Source: Austropuccinia psidii (Eukaryota; Basidiomycota; Pucciniomycetes; Pucciniales; Sphaerophragmiaceae). Taken from it: a DNA stretch of 64,000 nucleotides. Positions 46,401-58,263 of this stretch are shown here, piece by piece. The position numbers were made by a program, and so were the translations under genes. Position 1 is the stretch's first letter. The number at the start of each line of letters is the position of its first letter. Location of the stretch: NCBI GenBank assembly GCA_023105745.1, contig JALGQZ010000004.1:62737112-62801111 (forward strand), given 5' to 3'. Below the pieces are notes generated by a model, which had not been told where the DNA came from, did no database searches, and saw nothing but the letters and a program-made list of their open reading frames with translations.

Positions 46401-49268
46401 TGGGTAAGCTGGTCTTCTTAATAGTGGGGGATAAGGTCTCTCCACATTAAGCATGATATCCACTTCATGGCCTTTTATAGCCCCAAGTGGTTCATCATCA
46501 GAAGCAAAGGCTTTTTGAAATTGGAATAAAATTTCAATAAGTTCTTCCTTCATTTCTGGTGTTAATTCAAGACTAATTTGTGCTTCACTTAATTGATCTG
46601 ACACAAATTTTTCTTTATTAACATTTTTTACTTGTTGAATGACAGTAATTTCTTTTCTTTCTGGAGAAAAAGCAAATTTTTGCCTTTTATTTTCCCCTAT
46701 AGTGAAATATCTGTCCTTATAATTATTAATATCAATACCATAGATATTGAGATAATCATTCCCAAGTATAAAGTGTTGTGAAGTACAATTATTCATAACA
46801 ACAAATTCAGCTTTCAATCTCATACTTCCTGCAGGGTGAGGAAATATTATTGTAGCTTCAAATATACCCAAAGGATGCATATTCTGGCTAGCACTGCTGA
46901 ATTTTACACCTTCAATTGGCATCAACTTGTCTTGCCAATTGGTATAAATTTTGTCAAGATAATCTTTCCCAACACAAGTGCAAAAAGCACCTGAGTCAAG
47001 ATGTATCTTGGCTTCTGTGTTATTTATCACAATATTAGTGATACAAGATGACCCAGCTGTATAACCTTTACCTCTGGCAGGTTTGGTTTTTTGCATTCTG
47101 GCATCTTGCACATGTATGAGATCCATACATTCATCACTGTACTGTGGTAAGTGAGTATGTACCTCAGTGACCTCAAAAGAAACATTAATATTCTCTATAC
47201 TAAGTTCTTCTGATGTTTCTTCTTCTTCTGAAGGTTCAGAATCACTTTCATGTAAAGCTACATCAGTTTCTTTTGTGTCTTCCACTTTTTCAACACTTAT
47301 CTCATTGACTCTTGTCTTTTTTGGACAAGTGTTTGCTAAATGAGATGTGCTTCCACATTTATGACATTTCAAAGGAGGTCTGTCATGTGGTTTATTTGGT
47401 TTTGAAATTGGTTTCCCACTAGTCTTGTTGTCTATTGGGGGTTTATACCAATTTCTTCCAATTTTTGTTCTAGTAGTGATATCCTCCATAGCATTGATAT
47501 AATCTTCTGTAGAGCAAGGCTCAATACATCTGCTTCTTATAGCATGCTCAAGGTCACCACCACACTTTCTTAATATCCTTTTATGTACCATTGGTTCAGA
47601 CATATCAGGATGAAGGGCAGTTAATCTGTCCTTCTGTTTAAGAAACCAAGTCATGGGCCTGTCCCTCTCAATATTAAAAATGGCTTCCTCAAAAGAATTT
47701 TCCATTCTAAATCTCCAGGAATCATTTGCCCATTTGGAAATAACTTGTTCTTTCCACCAAGGCCAGGAATGTTTACCATGGTCTTGTCTCATTTTATAAT
47801 ACCATTTTTTAGCTGATTTGGTAAATAATGAGTGTAATCTGGCACTTATGTATTCATCTGGTATGTTAAAGTCTTCTTTGAACATATCAATTGTTTTCAT
47901 AAATTCCATATGATTATATTCTCCTTCACCACTGAAGGTTGGCCATTCCTCTAATCTTGGAATGTCTTTGAAATTGCAAGCAGTTTCCACATCATTACTT
48001 GAAATTGTATGATGTAAATCATTATTCAAGTTAAGAACATTTCTGTCAAGAAATGGTGTGGATTGCCTTGGCAATTCATTTTTCAGTGATATATTGTTAA
48101 TATTTGATTGAATATCTTCTTTCAATTCAAGTCTTGCTTTATCACTTTTTTCCAATTGTTCTTGAAAAAGAGCTGCATTGTGGCCAGTTGAATTTTCCAA
48201 GTTTTGAACTTGTATTTTCAATTCTCTTAACTGTCCAGTTATAAAAGAAATTGAATTCTCATCTGGTTGATTTAGTAAGGTAAATTTATGCTCAAGTCTT
48301 TCACAAATTTGCGTCAAAGACAAAATATTTGCCTTATTAACATTTTCAAGGCCAATAATGGTCTTTTGTTGGTCTTTAACTTGTACTATCTCATTGCCCA
48401 GCTTTTGTTGGACATGATCAAATGCTTTAAATTTTGCCATAATTTCTTTATTACAAGATTCAAAGTAAGTTACAAGCCTTACAAGGTCTATTTCTTTGGA
48501 AAGGATTGGTTCAATCTTTCCTCCTCCTTGTTTTTGAATTCCATCAAAGTTCTTGCCATATTGAACACATTGTCCATGGCTGTCTTTTCCTTCTTTGGAA
48601 TTCTGTAATTCTGAGGGTAGGGCTTGTTCCACTTGGGCTTTGCCTTTCCCTTTGCCTTTTGCTTGCCCTTCTGGTTGGTCTTTGGGGCTTGCTTGGGCTT
48701 GTTTGGCACTTGTTGAGGCGGATTTTTGCTGGTGGATGCTTGAGGAGCTTCCACTTGGCTGTTGTCCTTGCCTTGGGCCAACTTCTTCTTCTGATCCTCT
48801 GATAATATGCTTTGGTTTTTCAACCAAGCTTTTATCTGTTGGACTTGTCCTTTGACAGACATTGGTGTCCAACCCAATAGAAGATCTTCTGTCTTTTCTG
48901 GCCCCATGAACTTCTTCACTTGAAGATAAGAGTTCATGGTGCCTATCCAAAGACTTGGAAGGAGTTCCCACTCTTGTTGTTTTGACGCCAGGAACCAGTT
49001 TTTCCATTGGGATTGATAAATTTCCACAATTGCCTGTTGGAAATGGTTCAGGTCTAACATCAATAGCAGTTATGTCAGCTTCTGGACTCTCAATAAGAGG
49101 TTCAAAGGTGCTGGCTAACCTTTGGGAACTGGTGGAAGCTCTGGCATCCTCCATTTGTGCCTCTCCTCTGGGAGGACATTCTTGCCTTTTGGATTTATGG
49201 CTGGAATGTCCTGGTCCAGATCCATTTGATTGGATGGAGTAGTTGCTTCCACTTCTAGTAGGAGTCAT
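43500..49268 (-). CDS. Family B Gag-Pol polyprotein, 1922 residues, intact
   Basis: One uninterrupted frame from ATG at 49268. Residues 1 to about 230 are low-complexity Ser/Gly/Lys; about 230-440 is coiled-coil-like and Asn/Glu rich; about 440-620 is a capsid-type gag domain ([20 protein letters not shown]). Zinc knuckle [14 protein letters not shown] at about 633-646. Protease [13 protein letters not shown] near 755. RT with [36 protein letters not shown] and [10 protein letters not shown] near 1103 (YIDD active site). RNase H from about 1250 ([22 protein letters not shown]). Integrase HHCC (H...H...CHSCDRCQK, about 1490-1527), core Asp in [10 protein letters not shown], Asp in [14 protein letters not shown] and Glu in [14 protein letters not shown]-terminal chromodomain-like segment [20 protein letters not shown] (about 1880-1900). 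Gag and pol are fused with no frameshift, as in Tf1/sushi-like chromoviruses. All catalytic residues I looked for are present. Confidence 0.95.
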   Translation of the reverse strand: MTPTRSGSNYSIQSNGSGPGHSSHKSKRQECPPRGEAQMEDARASTSSQRLASTFEPLIESPEADITAIDVRPEPFPTGNCGNLSIPMEKLVPGVKTTRVGTPSKSLDRHHELLSSSEEVHGARKDRRSSIGLDTNVCQRTSPTDKSLVEKPKHIIRGSEEEVGPRQGQQPSGSSSSIHQQKSASTSAKQAQASPKDQPEGQAKGKGKGKAQVEQALPSELQNSKEGKDSHGQCVQYGKNFDGIQKQGGGKIEPILSKEIDLVRLVTYFESCNKEIMAKFKAFDHVQQKLGNEIVQVKDQQKTIIGLENVNKANILSLTQICERLEHKFTLLNQPDENSISFITGQLRELKIQVQNLENSTGHNAALFQEQLEKSDKARLELKEDIQSNINNISLKNELPRQSTPFLDRNVLNLNNDLHHTISSNDVETACNFKDIPRLEEWPTFSGEGEYNHMEFMKTIDMFKEDFNIPDEYISARLHSLFTKSAKKWYYKMRQDHGKHSWPWWKEQVISKWANDSWRFRMENSFEEAIFNIERDRPMTWFLKQKDRLTALHPDMSEPMVHKRILRKCGGDLEHAIRSRCIEPCSTEDYINAMEDITTRTKIGRNWYKPPIDNKTSGKPISKPNKPHDRPPLKCHKCGSTSHLANTCPKKTRVNEISVEKVEDTKETDVALHESDSEPSEEEETSEELSIENINVSFEVTEVHTHLPQYSDECMDLIHVQDARMQKTKPARGKGYTAGSSCITNIVINNTEAKIHLDSGAFCTCVGKDYLDKIYTNWQDKLMPIEGVKFSSASQNMHPLGIFEATIIFPHPAGSMRLKAEFVVMNNCTSQHFILGNDYLNIYGIDINNYKDRYFTIGENKRQKFAFSPERKEITVIQQVKNVNKEKFVSDQLSEAQISLELTPEMKEELIEILFQFQKAFASDDEPLGAIKGHEVDIMLNVERPYPPLLRRPAYPASPRAREALESHIHELMKLGVLRKVGHNEEVEVTTPVIITWHNDKSRMVGDFRALNTYTIPDRYPIPRIHETLTQLSKAKFITSMDALKGFHQNVLTPHARKLLRIIAHCGIYEYLRMPFGIKNAPSHYQRMMNTIFPHELSEGWLIIYIDDIIICSETWQSHLERLSLVLKKILQVNMKISLKKCNFGFHELKALGHVVSGLSLGVDKNKVAAVLLKQMPQNKKEMMSFLGFASYYRQHLKDFAIHARSLYRICDQQTVFEMTQERIQAYDKIKYALTNAPLLLMPDWKLPFKLYIDACGDGLGAALHQVQIVNDKPYEGPVCFISRQIKPTEARYGASQMECLCLVWALEKLHYYLDGSVFEVITDCNAVKSLLNMKTPNRHMLRWQIAIQEYRGNMTIVHKAGNIHKNADGLSRWALPNTPDNPAYVPTSAEPQIPIEGINITDVGTEFFEEVRESYKQDKNCHILTALLDKDCKDVALANSLDDIWKTSYDNGRFHLFDGILYHRSKHTCVMVLCSRMLINTILLECHDNIYSGHLSEDRTMERIKTCAWWPSWRKDVIEYCHSCDRCQKANKATGKRFGLMIHIQEPSTPWEVVHMDWVTALPPGGDKSYNACLVIVDRYSKTPIFLPCHRDDTAMDTALLIWNRVISHTGLFKNIISDRDPKFTSALWTNLHKLLGTKLSFSTAYHPQTDGLAERMIQTLEDMIRRFCAYGLEFKDSDGFTHDWCTLIPALELAYKTSIHASTGKTPAMLEKGWNPKLPVDTLKKDLVDIHPTASSFKLLLDKVRHHANQSMNDAFEYAKQKWDKSHKTPEFKVGDLILVSTLNFNNIKGPKKLKDSFAGPFIIKALHGTNAVQVELSGELGNKHPTFPVSLVKHYTSSDKELFPLRNETPLEVPPLEPSEEKKVLKVLKERRLRGKNEREYLVRYRNPQHEDEWVEESRIPDSQKFLRRFRHERRPIPQ

Positions 49269-49987
49269 TTCACGTCAATTTTAATAAAAATTAGAGTAAA
49301 AATGGATTGAATTCACCTGCAGGACCTTTAAAGGGCTCTTTGGTTATTAAACCCCTTGGTGCTGGGCTGGTTTGAATTTCAATACTTGACTCTGAGGCTT
49401 CAGAGTCTGAAGAATTTTCTCTGATGGAAGACACTAGAGAAATTAAAAATATAAGTTATTTTATCAAACAATGAAAATAACTTATAAACTCAACTTATTG
49501 AACAAAGTTGTTTTTATGTAATTTTATGGCAAATTACGTCAAAAATAAAGAAAAAATGTCTAAGATAAAAGAAAAAAATATTTTTAGTAAAGATTTTTAT
49601 GTTTTAAAAGATTTTTTATTTGATTTATTATTTTCTTTAAAGAAATAATAATTATGCAATCAACAAGTTATTAATCAAAATTATATTTATTATTCACTTT
49701 ATATTAGAATAACTCAAAGAATAAATTTCAAGTCTGTGATGTGAAAAAGCCACTAGTTAGACAAAAGAAATTGATTCCAAGTCACTCAATAGTATATTGT
49801 TTCAAACAATATTCTTAAGAAAAAAATAACTTTATTAATATTATAAAGATTATTTATAAGGGATAAGTCCCAAAGAAGCCAATATTAAGACAAATATGGC
49901 AATTTTACGTCAAAAAAAATTAAAATAAGGTCTAGAATATGATTTATGTCCCAAAAATTGGTTTAAAATCACGGCCAGGCCCCCAAA
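49269..49987 (-). other. Family B 5' leader with primer-binding site
   Basis: About 720 bp between the 5' LTR and the polyprotein ATG. Two bases after the LTR end comes TGGGGGCCTGGCCGTGAT (complement of 49985-49968), whose partner would end in CCA-3', as expected for a tRNA primer. A short coding-like stretch (about 49437-49325, SSDSEASESSIEIQTSPAPR) lies just upstream of the ATG and may be an upstream ORF or a spliced N-terminal piece. The rest is AT-rich. Confidence 0.65.
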
Positions 49988-52179
49988 TGTAAGGTTTGTC
50001 TATGAAACTCTTGATAATAGTAACAATATCAAGAGTACTATGACTGTCCTCAGTAGAAAAATATAATATAATGAAATATTATAACCACAAATTTAAATAT
50101 AATTATTAAAAATAATTATATAAAAAAAATAAATTTAATTATTATTATAATAATATAATAATAAAAAAAATATAATAATTATAATAAATTATAATTATTC
50201 TATTATTGTTATAGTCACTGACAGTTATAACAATAAGAAGTGTAAAGCTCTTAATGAGACAATTACACATGGAAAATAAGAATATTAACCACTTATAAAT
50301 AATATAAATATTATTTATAAAAAGAATTAATCACACACTTTGCAGAAATAATTCTTTATAGAATAAAATTCTATATAAAAAAACTAATAATAGATAAAAA
50401 AAATATAGAACTTTAAAGAAAACTTACTTATAATATTTATTTAATACAACAGGTTATAAAACAACAGTTATTATATTAAATAATGATTATAAGTTAAAAA
50501 CACGCCAAAAATCAATAAAATCAAAGATAAAACAACTTTTTATACTAAAATTTATGATTAAAGAGTTTTTGAGAGGAATTTGTGGATTTTAAAAGATATT
50601 TAAGATGATAATTTTATATAATAAAAGTTATTATAGATGATTACAACAATAATCTGAATTCTATGACTTCAATTCTTTAATTTAATAAATAAAGAATAAA
50701 AATAACTTAAGAATTACTTTTAATAATAAGATTTTATATTTAATAAAACTTTACCTGTTTTAAATGTCTAATATGATTGGATTGATTATGAATGATGGAC
50801 AAAAACAGTGATGAAAAGACTCTTTTTATGTCTACAGAGCAGCTCTCATGATTCATAATGGATGTAGAGGGCGTGCTAAGGTCAAAACTGAAAAACCATG
50901 CTTAAAAATTAAGTTCTTAACTTAAGGCAACTTATTTTTACTTCCAATTTAAAGTTACCAGAGTTATTCTTAACTCCAAGTAACTTTAATCCTCATTTAG
51001 TTTAATTATTTTAAGTTTTAATATAAAATAAGTTTATTTATATTAAAGTTCATCACATGAACAACATAAAATCAGAGTTTCAAGCAGAAATCTCTTAAAC
51101 TCAATTTTTAATTAATTTATAAAGAAATCATAATTTTCTTTAAGCTTAATTAAAAAAGTAATTTTCCAGGCTAATTACCCAGGAAAATTATTGATAAAAG
51201 ATACTTAAAATTTAATTTATATATTGATAATATTAAATTATAAGCTGTGTGAAAGTTTCAAGCAAATCCATTAAGATTTGGATTTTTAATGAATTTTTGA
51301 AGTTATTGCTATTTTTCCACGTAAAATAGCAATACACACAAAACCTTAAGTTTTGATAAGGTTTTGATGATTGAAAACTTAAAGTTTTAAGCTTATTTAA
51401 GCTTTTTAAGCTTGATTAAGCTTTGACAATTCTTAAAACCTTGATTCCAAGCCTGCTTATTGGGATTTACCCTCTTGGCAGCTTGAAATTCTTATCCAAT
51501 TTAGGATAAAATCAGTTTAAACCTTAAGGTTGGATCAAAGTCTAATCTTAAAGTTTAAATAAGGTTGAAAATCCTCCAATACAGGTGGACAACCTTAATT
51601 GAATCATTGCAGATCCAAAAAGTTGGGTACCCCAGCTCTATTTGGTCTTTTTCCTTTGTCCCACCTTTTTGCGTGGATTTTGCCCTTTTATTTATTTAAA
51701 GCCATACTATGGCCTTAAACCCTTTTACATTGAGCTCACGCAGGATTTACATTCTGTATGGCAAATCCTTAGCCAATTCAGTAAATATACACCACACCTC
51801 AATTTTAACTAAAATTTTGGTAAAGTTGCATAAACCTTATGTAACTTTAAATTTAAGCTTAATTAAGCTTAAATTTAACAAATTTAAAAAAATGTTAAAA
51901 AAGTTACATTAGTACTGTGAGATTCTTAAATCTTCTAATAACACAAGAAATAAGTGTTTTTGGGTATAACACCCTATGGGTGTACCCTAGGTTATTTTTG
52001 GTGTAGAATCCAAAAATGACATAATAATTATAACTTTGTTTATCCAAAAAAAAGTTATACTTATTTTTTATTATTTTTTATTTTAAATTCAACTAAAAAG
52101 TCTGTTTAAGACAAATTTAATTGTTTATAAAATCATTTGTGTCCTTATGGGTATGTTAAACATACCTCACAGGCTCACA
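49988..52179 (-). repeat. Family B 5' LTR
   Basis: 2192 bp; differs from the 3' LTR by about 18 substitutions and a one-base indel in an A run. Followed by AGGAT, the right target copy. Confidence 0.92.
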
Positions 52180-52184
52180 AGGAT

Positions 52185-54166
52185 TGAGTCAAATAAGTTG
52201 GACAGTGGCAGTTGAGTGATGAAGTCCATCAAAAGACAAATCCAAGGAACATTTGGAATTGGAAAAGGTTTGAGGAGTCCAAACTTCATATGATGGATAT
52301 TCTTGTTTCTTGAACACTGTTGACAGGATGAGACATAATTCTTGATGAATTGAGTCATGCCGGACCAGTGGAAATCCCACTTGACAAGTCTGACAGTCTT
52401 CTCTTGGCCAGGGTGTCCAGCTAGAGGAGAGTCATGCCGCTTTTGAAGAATGCTGAGTTGAATTGTGGGGTCATTTGGGACCACCACCCAATCTTTGAAG
52501 AGAAGAAGTTGGGAAGAGGAATCAAGAGAATAATGCTGAATGGATTTACCTTTGCCCAATTCTTCAAGGATACTTCTGTACTGAGAATGTTGCCATTATT
52601 TCTTCTGAATTGAGTCAATCAAATTTGAAAAAGATTCCACCTTGACTGCAAAATACCTTGAGGGTTGAACTTCATCTTGCTTAATGAGCTGTTGAAAATT
52701 CATTGGATTCTTGCTGATGAAATCCTCCCCCCTCTCTGGAAAGACGTCGTCCCAACATGATAAGGCATCTGGAAGAGTAGCTAGGCGGCCAGGGAGGTAA
52801 GTGTTTGAGAAATGGAATCCAGAAAGGAATTCAGCCCAGCAGCCTTGACGGCGAGTGAGTACTTTGGACGACATGAAGTATTGAAGGGAAGAGTGATCGG
52901 TGAGAACTTCAAAAGGGGAAGAAAGAGACAGGAGAAAAGCCCTCCAGCACTTGAGAGCCCAGACTATGCCAAGGAGATCTCTGTCATGAATATCATAGTT
53001 GAGCTCTTCTGGGACAAGCCTGTGGCTGTTGAATGCAATGGGATGTCTTCCTGACTCAGTACAGCACCCAAGGCATGATAGGATGTATTGGTCTCTACAA
53101 TGGTGGGTAGAGAAGGATTGGAGCGGTGGTGAAAGCCTCTTTGAGTTGGTGAAACTGACTAAGAGCTTCCTCATTGAGGGGGCAACAGGAATCTTTCTTG
53201 AGGAAACTGGTGAGTGAACTGATCTTCTTTGAATAATTCTTGATGAAATGGGGGTAGAAATTGGCAAAGCCAAGGAAAGATTGAAGAGCTTTGAGGTTTC
53301 TTGGAGGAAGACAATTGAGAATCTTCTGGAATTTTGCTTTGTCCATCTTGAGGCCTTCAGAAGAAACAACATCACCAAGATACTTTACACTAGAAACATG
53401 AAATAGGCACTTGGAAGCCTCAGCAAAAAGATTATTGGCTCTAAGTCTGGAAAGAGCAGTGGACACATGAGTGACATGTTCTTCCTCAGATTTGGAAAAG
53501 ACCATAATGTCATCCAAATAGACCACAGCATAAACATTGAGAATATCTTGAAAGATATCATTGAAAAGAGGCAGGAGAATTGGTGAGCCCAAATGGCATA
53601 ACCAAGTACTCAAAACTGCCATATTTAGTTCTGAAGCATGTCAAATGTTCATCACCATCCTTGATTCTGAGAAGGTTATATGCACCATGCAAATAAATCT
53701 TGGAGAAGATAGAAGAACCATTGAAAACATTAAGAAGCTGATTCATAGGAGGAACAGGATACTTGTTCTTCCTACTAACAGCATTCAGTTTGCAGTAATC
53801 AACACACAAACGGAAGCCACCATCTTTCTTTTTGACAAAGAGGACAGGTGCTCCTGTTGAGGAGGAGCTTGGACAGATGAAATCTTTCTCTACATTCTCT
53901 GGAATGTAGGCCCTGAGTGTATCTGCGTCTTGCTTGGATAAAGAGTAGATCACCCCAACTGGAGGTAGAGACCCCTCCAGCTCAATATGATGATCACAGG
54001 CATGGTGAGGAGGAAGCTTTTCTGCTTTCACCTTGGAGAACACATCCAAATATTGGTGATAGACAGAAGGGACAACCTTCAACACGGTTTCTACTTCTTC
54101 TGGCTCTTCCTCTTCATCCCACAACTCCTCCAGGGAGTCATGATAAGATGAAGGAGGAAGGTCCAT
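52185..54166 (-). pseudogene. Family A RT, RNase H and integrase N-terminal part (copy A5)
   Basis: RT frame 54166-53558 ([54 protein letters not shown]), a frameshift, then 53622-53095 with YAVVYLDDIMVFSKSEEEH (YLDD at about 53515) and LKALQSFLGFANFYPHFIKN. A second shift leads to RNase H (ELNYDIHDRDLLGIVWALKC, VLTDHSSLQYFMSSKV; 53040-52596), then a stop, then the integrase finger (52559-52185: KRHDSPLAGHPGQEKTVRLV, YVSSCQQCSRNKNIHH, WICLLMDFITQLPLSN). It breaks at 52184, where the family B element begins. This copy preserves FLKKDSCCPLNEEALSQF, lost in copy A3. Confidence 0.87.
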
Positions 54167-54205
54167 ATTCCCAAAGAAGAGATGAAGTGAAGATACAGAA
54201 TTATC

Positions 54206-54840
54206 TTATCCAACATCTTGAATCAATTTGAAGACTTCATCTCCAGATAATGGTAATGACTGAGGGGAATTTATGGAAGGAATATGGACAGAAGATGGAA
54301 ATGATGGTGTTCTATAATCAGCAACCAGAGCTGCACATGATTTGGCAGAAGAAAAGTCATTACGGAAAGAATTAGAAGGATTAGAATAGTCCTTATGATC
54401 AGCATTAGAGGTGATCAAACCTTGCCTCCAATCAATAGAAGGATTAAAATGATTTAGAAATTCAAAGCCCAATATGAGGTCTTCTCCCTTGGGAGTATCA
54501 ATGACTAAAAAGTCACATTCAAAGCTTGGGAAGGAAGGGAGCTCAACCATATATTTAGTATGGTGAGTCACAAATAAGCAAGGGGACTCAGAGGAATCTT
54601 CTCTGGAAGTTCTGATGTAGTCAATGAATACTTGTGAACAAACTGCTTTGCAATAAATGAGTGTGTAGCACCAGAATCAATGAGAATACTGTATAAAACA
54701 TCAGAAAGAGAAGAAAAAACAAAACATCTAAGAGAATTTTTGAAACCAGTATTCAGAATGCACAATTTTGCTCTGGAAGTAAAACTGTGAAGACCATTGA
54801 ACACAACATGGTCTCCAGTCAGGCTTTTCCCTGGCTGGGA
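54206..54840 (-). pseudogene. Family A protease (copy A5)
   Basis: SILIDSGATHSFIAKQFVHK with the D-S-G active site (about 54690-54640), then a stop at 54568, then VELPSFPSFECDFLVIDTPK and EDLILGFEFLNHFNPSIDWR, ending with a stop near 54206. Protease and the following segment are in the same order as in copies A2 and A3. Confidence 0.8.
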
Positions 54841-56118
54841 AATTGTCCTGACGGTTGGGTAAGCTTGTTTTGAGGCCTTTTGATACAGGACTCAAGACTA
54901 TTTTTCCCACCACAATAGGTACAAAGAACCTCTTTGATTCTTCTTTCTTTTTCAGAGTTCATGAGCTTGAAGTCCTTATTTAACAAAGCAGAATAGGACT
55001 TGTCCCTCTTCTGAAAATTCTTCTTCTTCTTATGCCTTGAATTTGAAGAACTTTGAGGATGAGAAGTACTTGATCTTGGGGCTTCAGGTTTCTTCTCCTT
55101 TTTCCTTTCATGGTACCTGGTATCAAGTTCCAGGGTAACGTCCATTAAGTCTTGAAGAGAATCACTTCCTGAGGGATTGGAGGCCAATTGATCCAATATC
55201 CTGGATGGCAATCCCTTCCTGAAATGATGAATGAGAGCCCTTTTACCCCAATCTCCAATTCTTGAAACCAAACTCCTGAAATAGGCTATGTATAGTGAAA
55301 CATGGCCAACTTCCTTCAGTATTAGTGAATCCAATTCTGCTTCAGCTTTTCTGACTTCATGCGGGTCACCAAATAGAGTGAAAAGTTGAGATTCAAATAA
55401 AGGCCAAGAATTGAGAAGGTAATTGGAGTCTTGATTGGTGAGATTGGAAAGATAAAGCTTGATCCATTTTGAAGCCCTGCCAATGAGAAATGAAGTGGGA
55501 TAAAGGACCTTCTTTTTGTCTTGAGAGAAGTTTGCCGGATCATTATGAAAGATTAATTGGCATTACTTAAGGAAGCTTCTGACTTTGAGGTCTGAGTCCC
55601 ATCAAAGCATTCTGGTGCCTTCATAGATGGAGTCTTGAAGGCAGGTGGTCTTGATGATCCAGAAGAAGAAGCTGCTTGAAGATTGGCCATGATTTTAGTC
55701 ATCTGCTGCATAATGGCCAATAAAGATGGTTCAGATTGATGAGAGACAGGCTGATCAGACTGGGCTAGAGTTGGTCCTCCAGTACTTTGGGATTCCCCCA
55801 CAGGAGCAGGAACACCTTCCTCTTCCACAGAATTCCCCTCATCATCATCATCATCTTCACCTTGAACCTTGAGACTGGTTCTTGAAAATTCTGGAAAGCC
55901 GCCAACCACTCCTGATAATGAAATTGATCTTCTTGGCCCTCTTCCTTCCTCCCTGGATGGTGCTGCTCCTTACATGCAGGGACTCTATTCAATTGGGCCC
56001 TCAGTTGAGGAACTGCTGGGGTACCATCAAGAGGAGCTCTTGGAGTTGGAGTAAGAGCAGCTTGAGCTCTGGCCTGAGATCTGGTTTGTCTTGCAGGAGG
56101 TGAATGTTCAACGGGCAT
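54841..56118 (-). pseudogene. Family A gag (copy A5)
   Basis: ATG at 56118: MPVEHSPPARQTRSQARAQA, then LTPTPRAPLDGTPAVPQLRA and a frameshift near 55975, continuing as SISLSGVVGGFPEFSRTSLK, EDDDDDEGNSVEEEGVPAPV and LLAIMQQMTKIMANLQAASS. A second shift lies near 55560; the capsid block reads SNLTNQDSNYLLNSWPLFES and RALIHHFRKGLPSRILDQLA. Zinc knuckle CTYCGGKNSLESC near 54915. This copy has an ATG start and a better preserved N-terminus than copy A3. Confidence 0.82.
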
Positions 56119-56830
56119 GATTTCAGGAATAAAAAATTAAAATAAAAGAATAAAATCAAAATTTTCTTGGAGTACGGAGTCAACAATCAAATCTTGAGGA
56201 AATCAATGAATCAATTAAAATATTTGGGTACGTCAATCAATCAAAATCAAATGAGTCTTGAAGTCAAAATCAATATCAATGAAAATCTTGAAGTCAATAA
56301 AATACATCAATAAAAATTAATAAAAATCAAATCTTGCAGAGCAAATCAATCAGTCAAATCAGTTTCTTGAGTCAAAATAAGTTTATGTCAATTTTTGATG
56401 TGAAATTCAGCAAAATCAATGAAAAATATTCAGGTCAGTCAATTTTCTTGAAGTTAATGTCAATTATATCAAATCAGTCAATCAAATCAATTATCAAGTG
56501 AATTCTTCCTGAAAATCAAAATTCTTGAGGAATAAGTAAAATTGAATCCTGATATGAAGAATTTGTCTGAACAATCTGATGAACAATCTGAAAATCAAAA
56601 TGATAAGACGCCTAAATGAAGGATAAAATGAGATTGATGATTGAGATTAAGATTGAAAAAGATAAACAAAAATAAAATTGGGTCAGCTCTCAATTTGCAG
56701 AATGAAGAATGAATGAGAGAAAATTGAGAGGTGGCGAAGAATCATTAAATTCATAAGCATTAAAGAGTCATAATCTCGATGAATGAATGAATGAATAGAA
56801 TGAAAAGAAATTATGAGTTAATTAATATAA
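56119..56830 (-). other. Family A leader (copy A5)
   Basis: TTGATT-type AT-rich leader between gag and the 5' LTR, homologous to the other three leaders. No reading frame; no tRNA-type primer site next to the LTR. Confidence 0.7.
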
Positions 56831-58263
56831 TGTCACAGGGGCTCTTATCAAAGCAAGAGGGCCTGGCACTCAGGAATCAAGAACTCACTTAGAGGGCTCC
56901 AAAAGATAAAGGAATAATAGAGATTTAATTTCTTTAAGAAGAAGAATGGAAAGACAAGTATGCCCAAGGTAAAAGAAAGATAAGAAGCCAACCAAGTGAA
57001 TCCTCAATTCACTGTTTCAACCTGCCAAAAAGGGAATCGGAATTAGTAAAGGATATGACCACCAATATCCACTAACAGGTGAGGAAGAAAAAGAGAAAGG
57101 GTGCTGAATGACTGACTCAAGCTTATCAGTATTAACCTTAATAAAGTAAAGGAAACTAAAGATAATAATAAATCCAATATATTAATTAACTGGGGAAACA
57201 GTCCCCAGGTGCTGAAAGGTGGCCAGTATATGTGAAAAGCTGAAAGACTGATCCTGGAATGTGGATCACCGGCTGTATTGTCTGAATTGGGCCAAGGACA
57301 TACAGGTTGATTGAATTGTCACCTGTATGGACCAATTGAGTTGTCCAAGGAGTATTGAAATACTTGATGCGTTGACAGCTGATTGAAATGACATAATACC
57401 TCTAAGAATGAACCTTGGGAAGAATCCTGAATGAAAGTACCAACCCAACTCCTACAGAGTCAGGTGGTTGGGGTCCTTGAATGATCTTCTGATTGCCAGA
57501 CTGATGAGTCAAAGAATCCTCCTTCGAAATGGGCGTTGGATTTTAGGACCTTGATTTGTAATTGTGGGATTTGGTCCTGAAAGCGTCACCATTGAATTGC
57601 TGAGCAAAAATGGTGCGTAATGGTATATAATACCATATATGCACCACCCCTGCAACCTTGAGTACAGAGTGCATGGAGGAATGAAAGAATTCCCCTTAAG
57701 CTGAAGGGAGTGCTTTCTGAGCTGGTCTGATGGCCTCTGGTGGTTGCCAGAGGCCATGGCTGGAATACTGGTCCATGGTGGTCCATGGCCATTTTGGTGT
57801 CCAAAGGGATTTTGGCCAAAATTGGCTCAGGTGGGCTAGATGGTTTCCCCCTTTGGCCCCTTTTGGCCTCATTGGATTATGCCAAAAGGGGCCTAATTGG
57901 CCTACGGCCCACAGGCCGTAGAAGCCATAGGGGGCCTAAAAGCCCAAAAAGGCCATTTAGGCCTAAACCCCCCTAATGAAAGGGGGTGGCCCAAAACCAA
58001 AGATGATGGCTAGGGGGCCCAGAACCCCCTGGAAGATTAAAGGACCCCCCAGGCCCAAAATCAAAGATAAAGGCCTGGGGGTTGGTGAGGTGGAAATTGG
58101 CCAAGGAGGCCAATGATGGCAGGATATGGCCAAATGGCAATAGAGCACCAGAGGGGACCAATTGGCCATAAAATATATGGTGTGGCCAATTGGCTCCAAC
58201 TTGGTTCCAGGTTAGAATTGCTGCAACACCCATGGAGGAGGGTCAATCTTTGTGGTTGTGACA
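56831..58263 (-). repeat. Family A LTR (5' LTR of copy A5)
   Basis: 1433 bp, TGTCACAACCACAAAG ... GAGCCCCTGTGACA on the minus strand, palindrome at 57611-57646. The right end at 58263 is followed by the CTCAA duplication. Confidence 0.9.

Larger units (their letters stand above)
41170..52179 (-). mobile_element. Family B Ty3/gypsy chromovirus, full length, 11.0 kb
   Basis: LTRs 41170-43362 (2193 bp) and 49988-52179 (2192 bp), minus orientation, TGTGAGCCTGTGAGG ... CAAACCTTACA. The duplication AGGAT (41165-41169, 52180-52184) is exact. LTRs differ at about 18 positions by eye (under 1%). A primer site, a purine tract and an uninterrupted polyprotein are present, so the element is recent and possibly competent. 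It sits inside the integrase of copy A5. Confidence 0.95.
37968..58263 (-). mobile_element. Family A chromovirus copy A5, containing a family B element
   Basis: LTRs 37968-39449 and 56831-58263, both minus; target duplication CTCAA. Without the nested family B element the copy is about 9.3 kb. Order from right to left: 5' LTR, leader, gag, protease, RT, RNase H, integrase (split at 52179/41170), chromodomain, 3' internal region, 3' LTR. Frameshifts occur in gag, RT and RNase H, so it is not active. The left LTR begins GATCACAGGGG instead of TGTCACAGGGG, an altered terminus. Confidence 0.9.

Noticed and set aside
48288..49242. Plus- and minus-strand frames overlapping the N-terminus of the family B polyprotein
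   Set aside because: Shadows of the 1922-codon frame in other reading frames.
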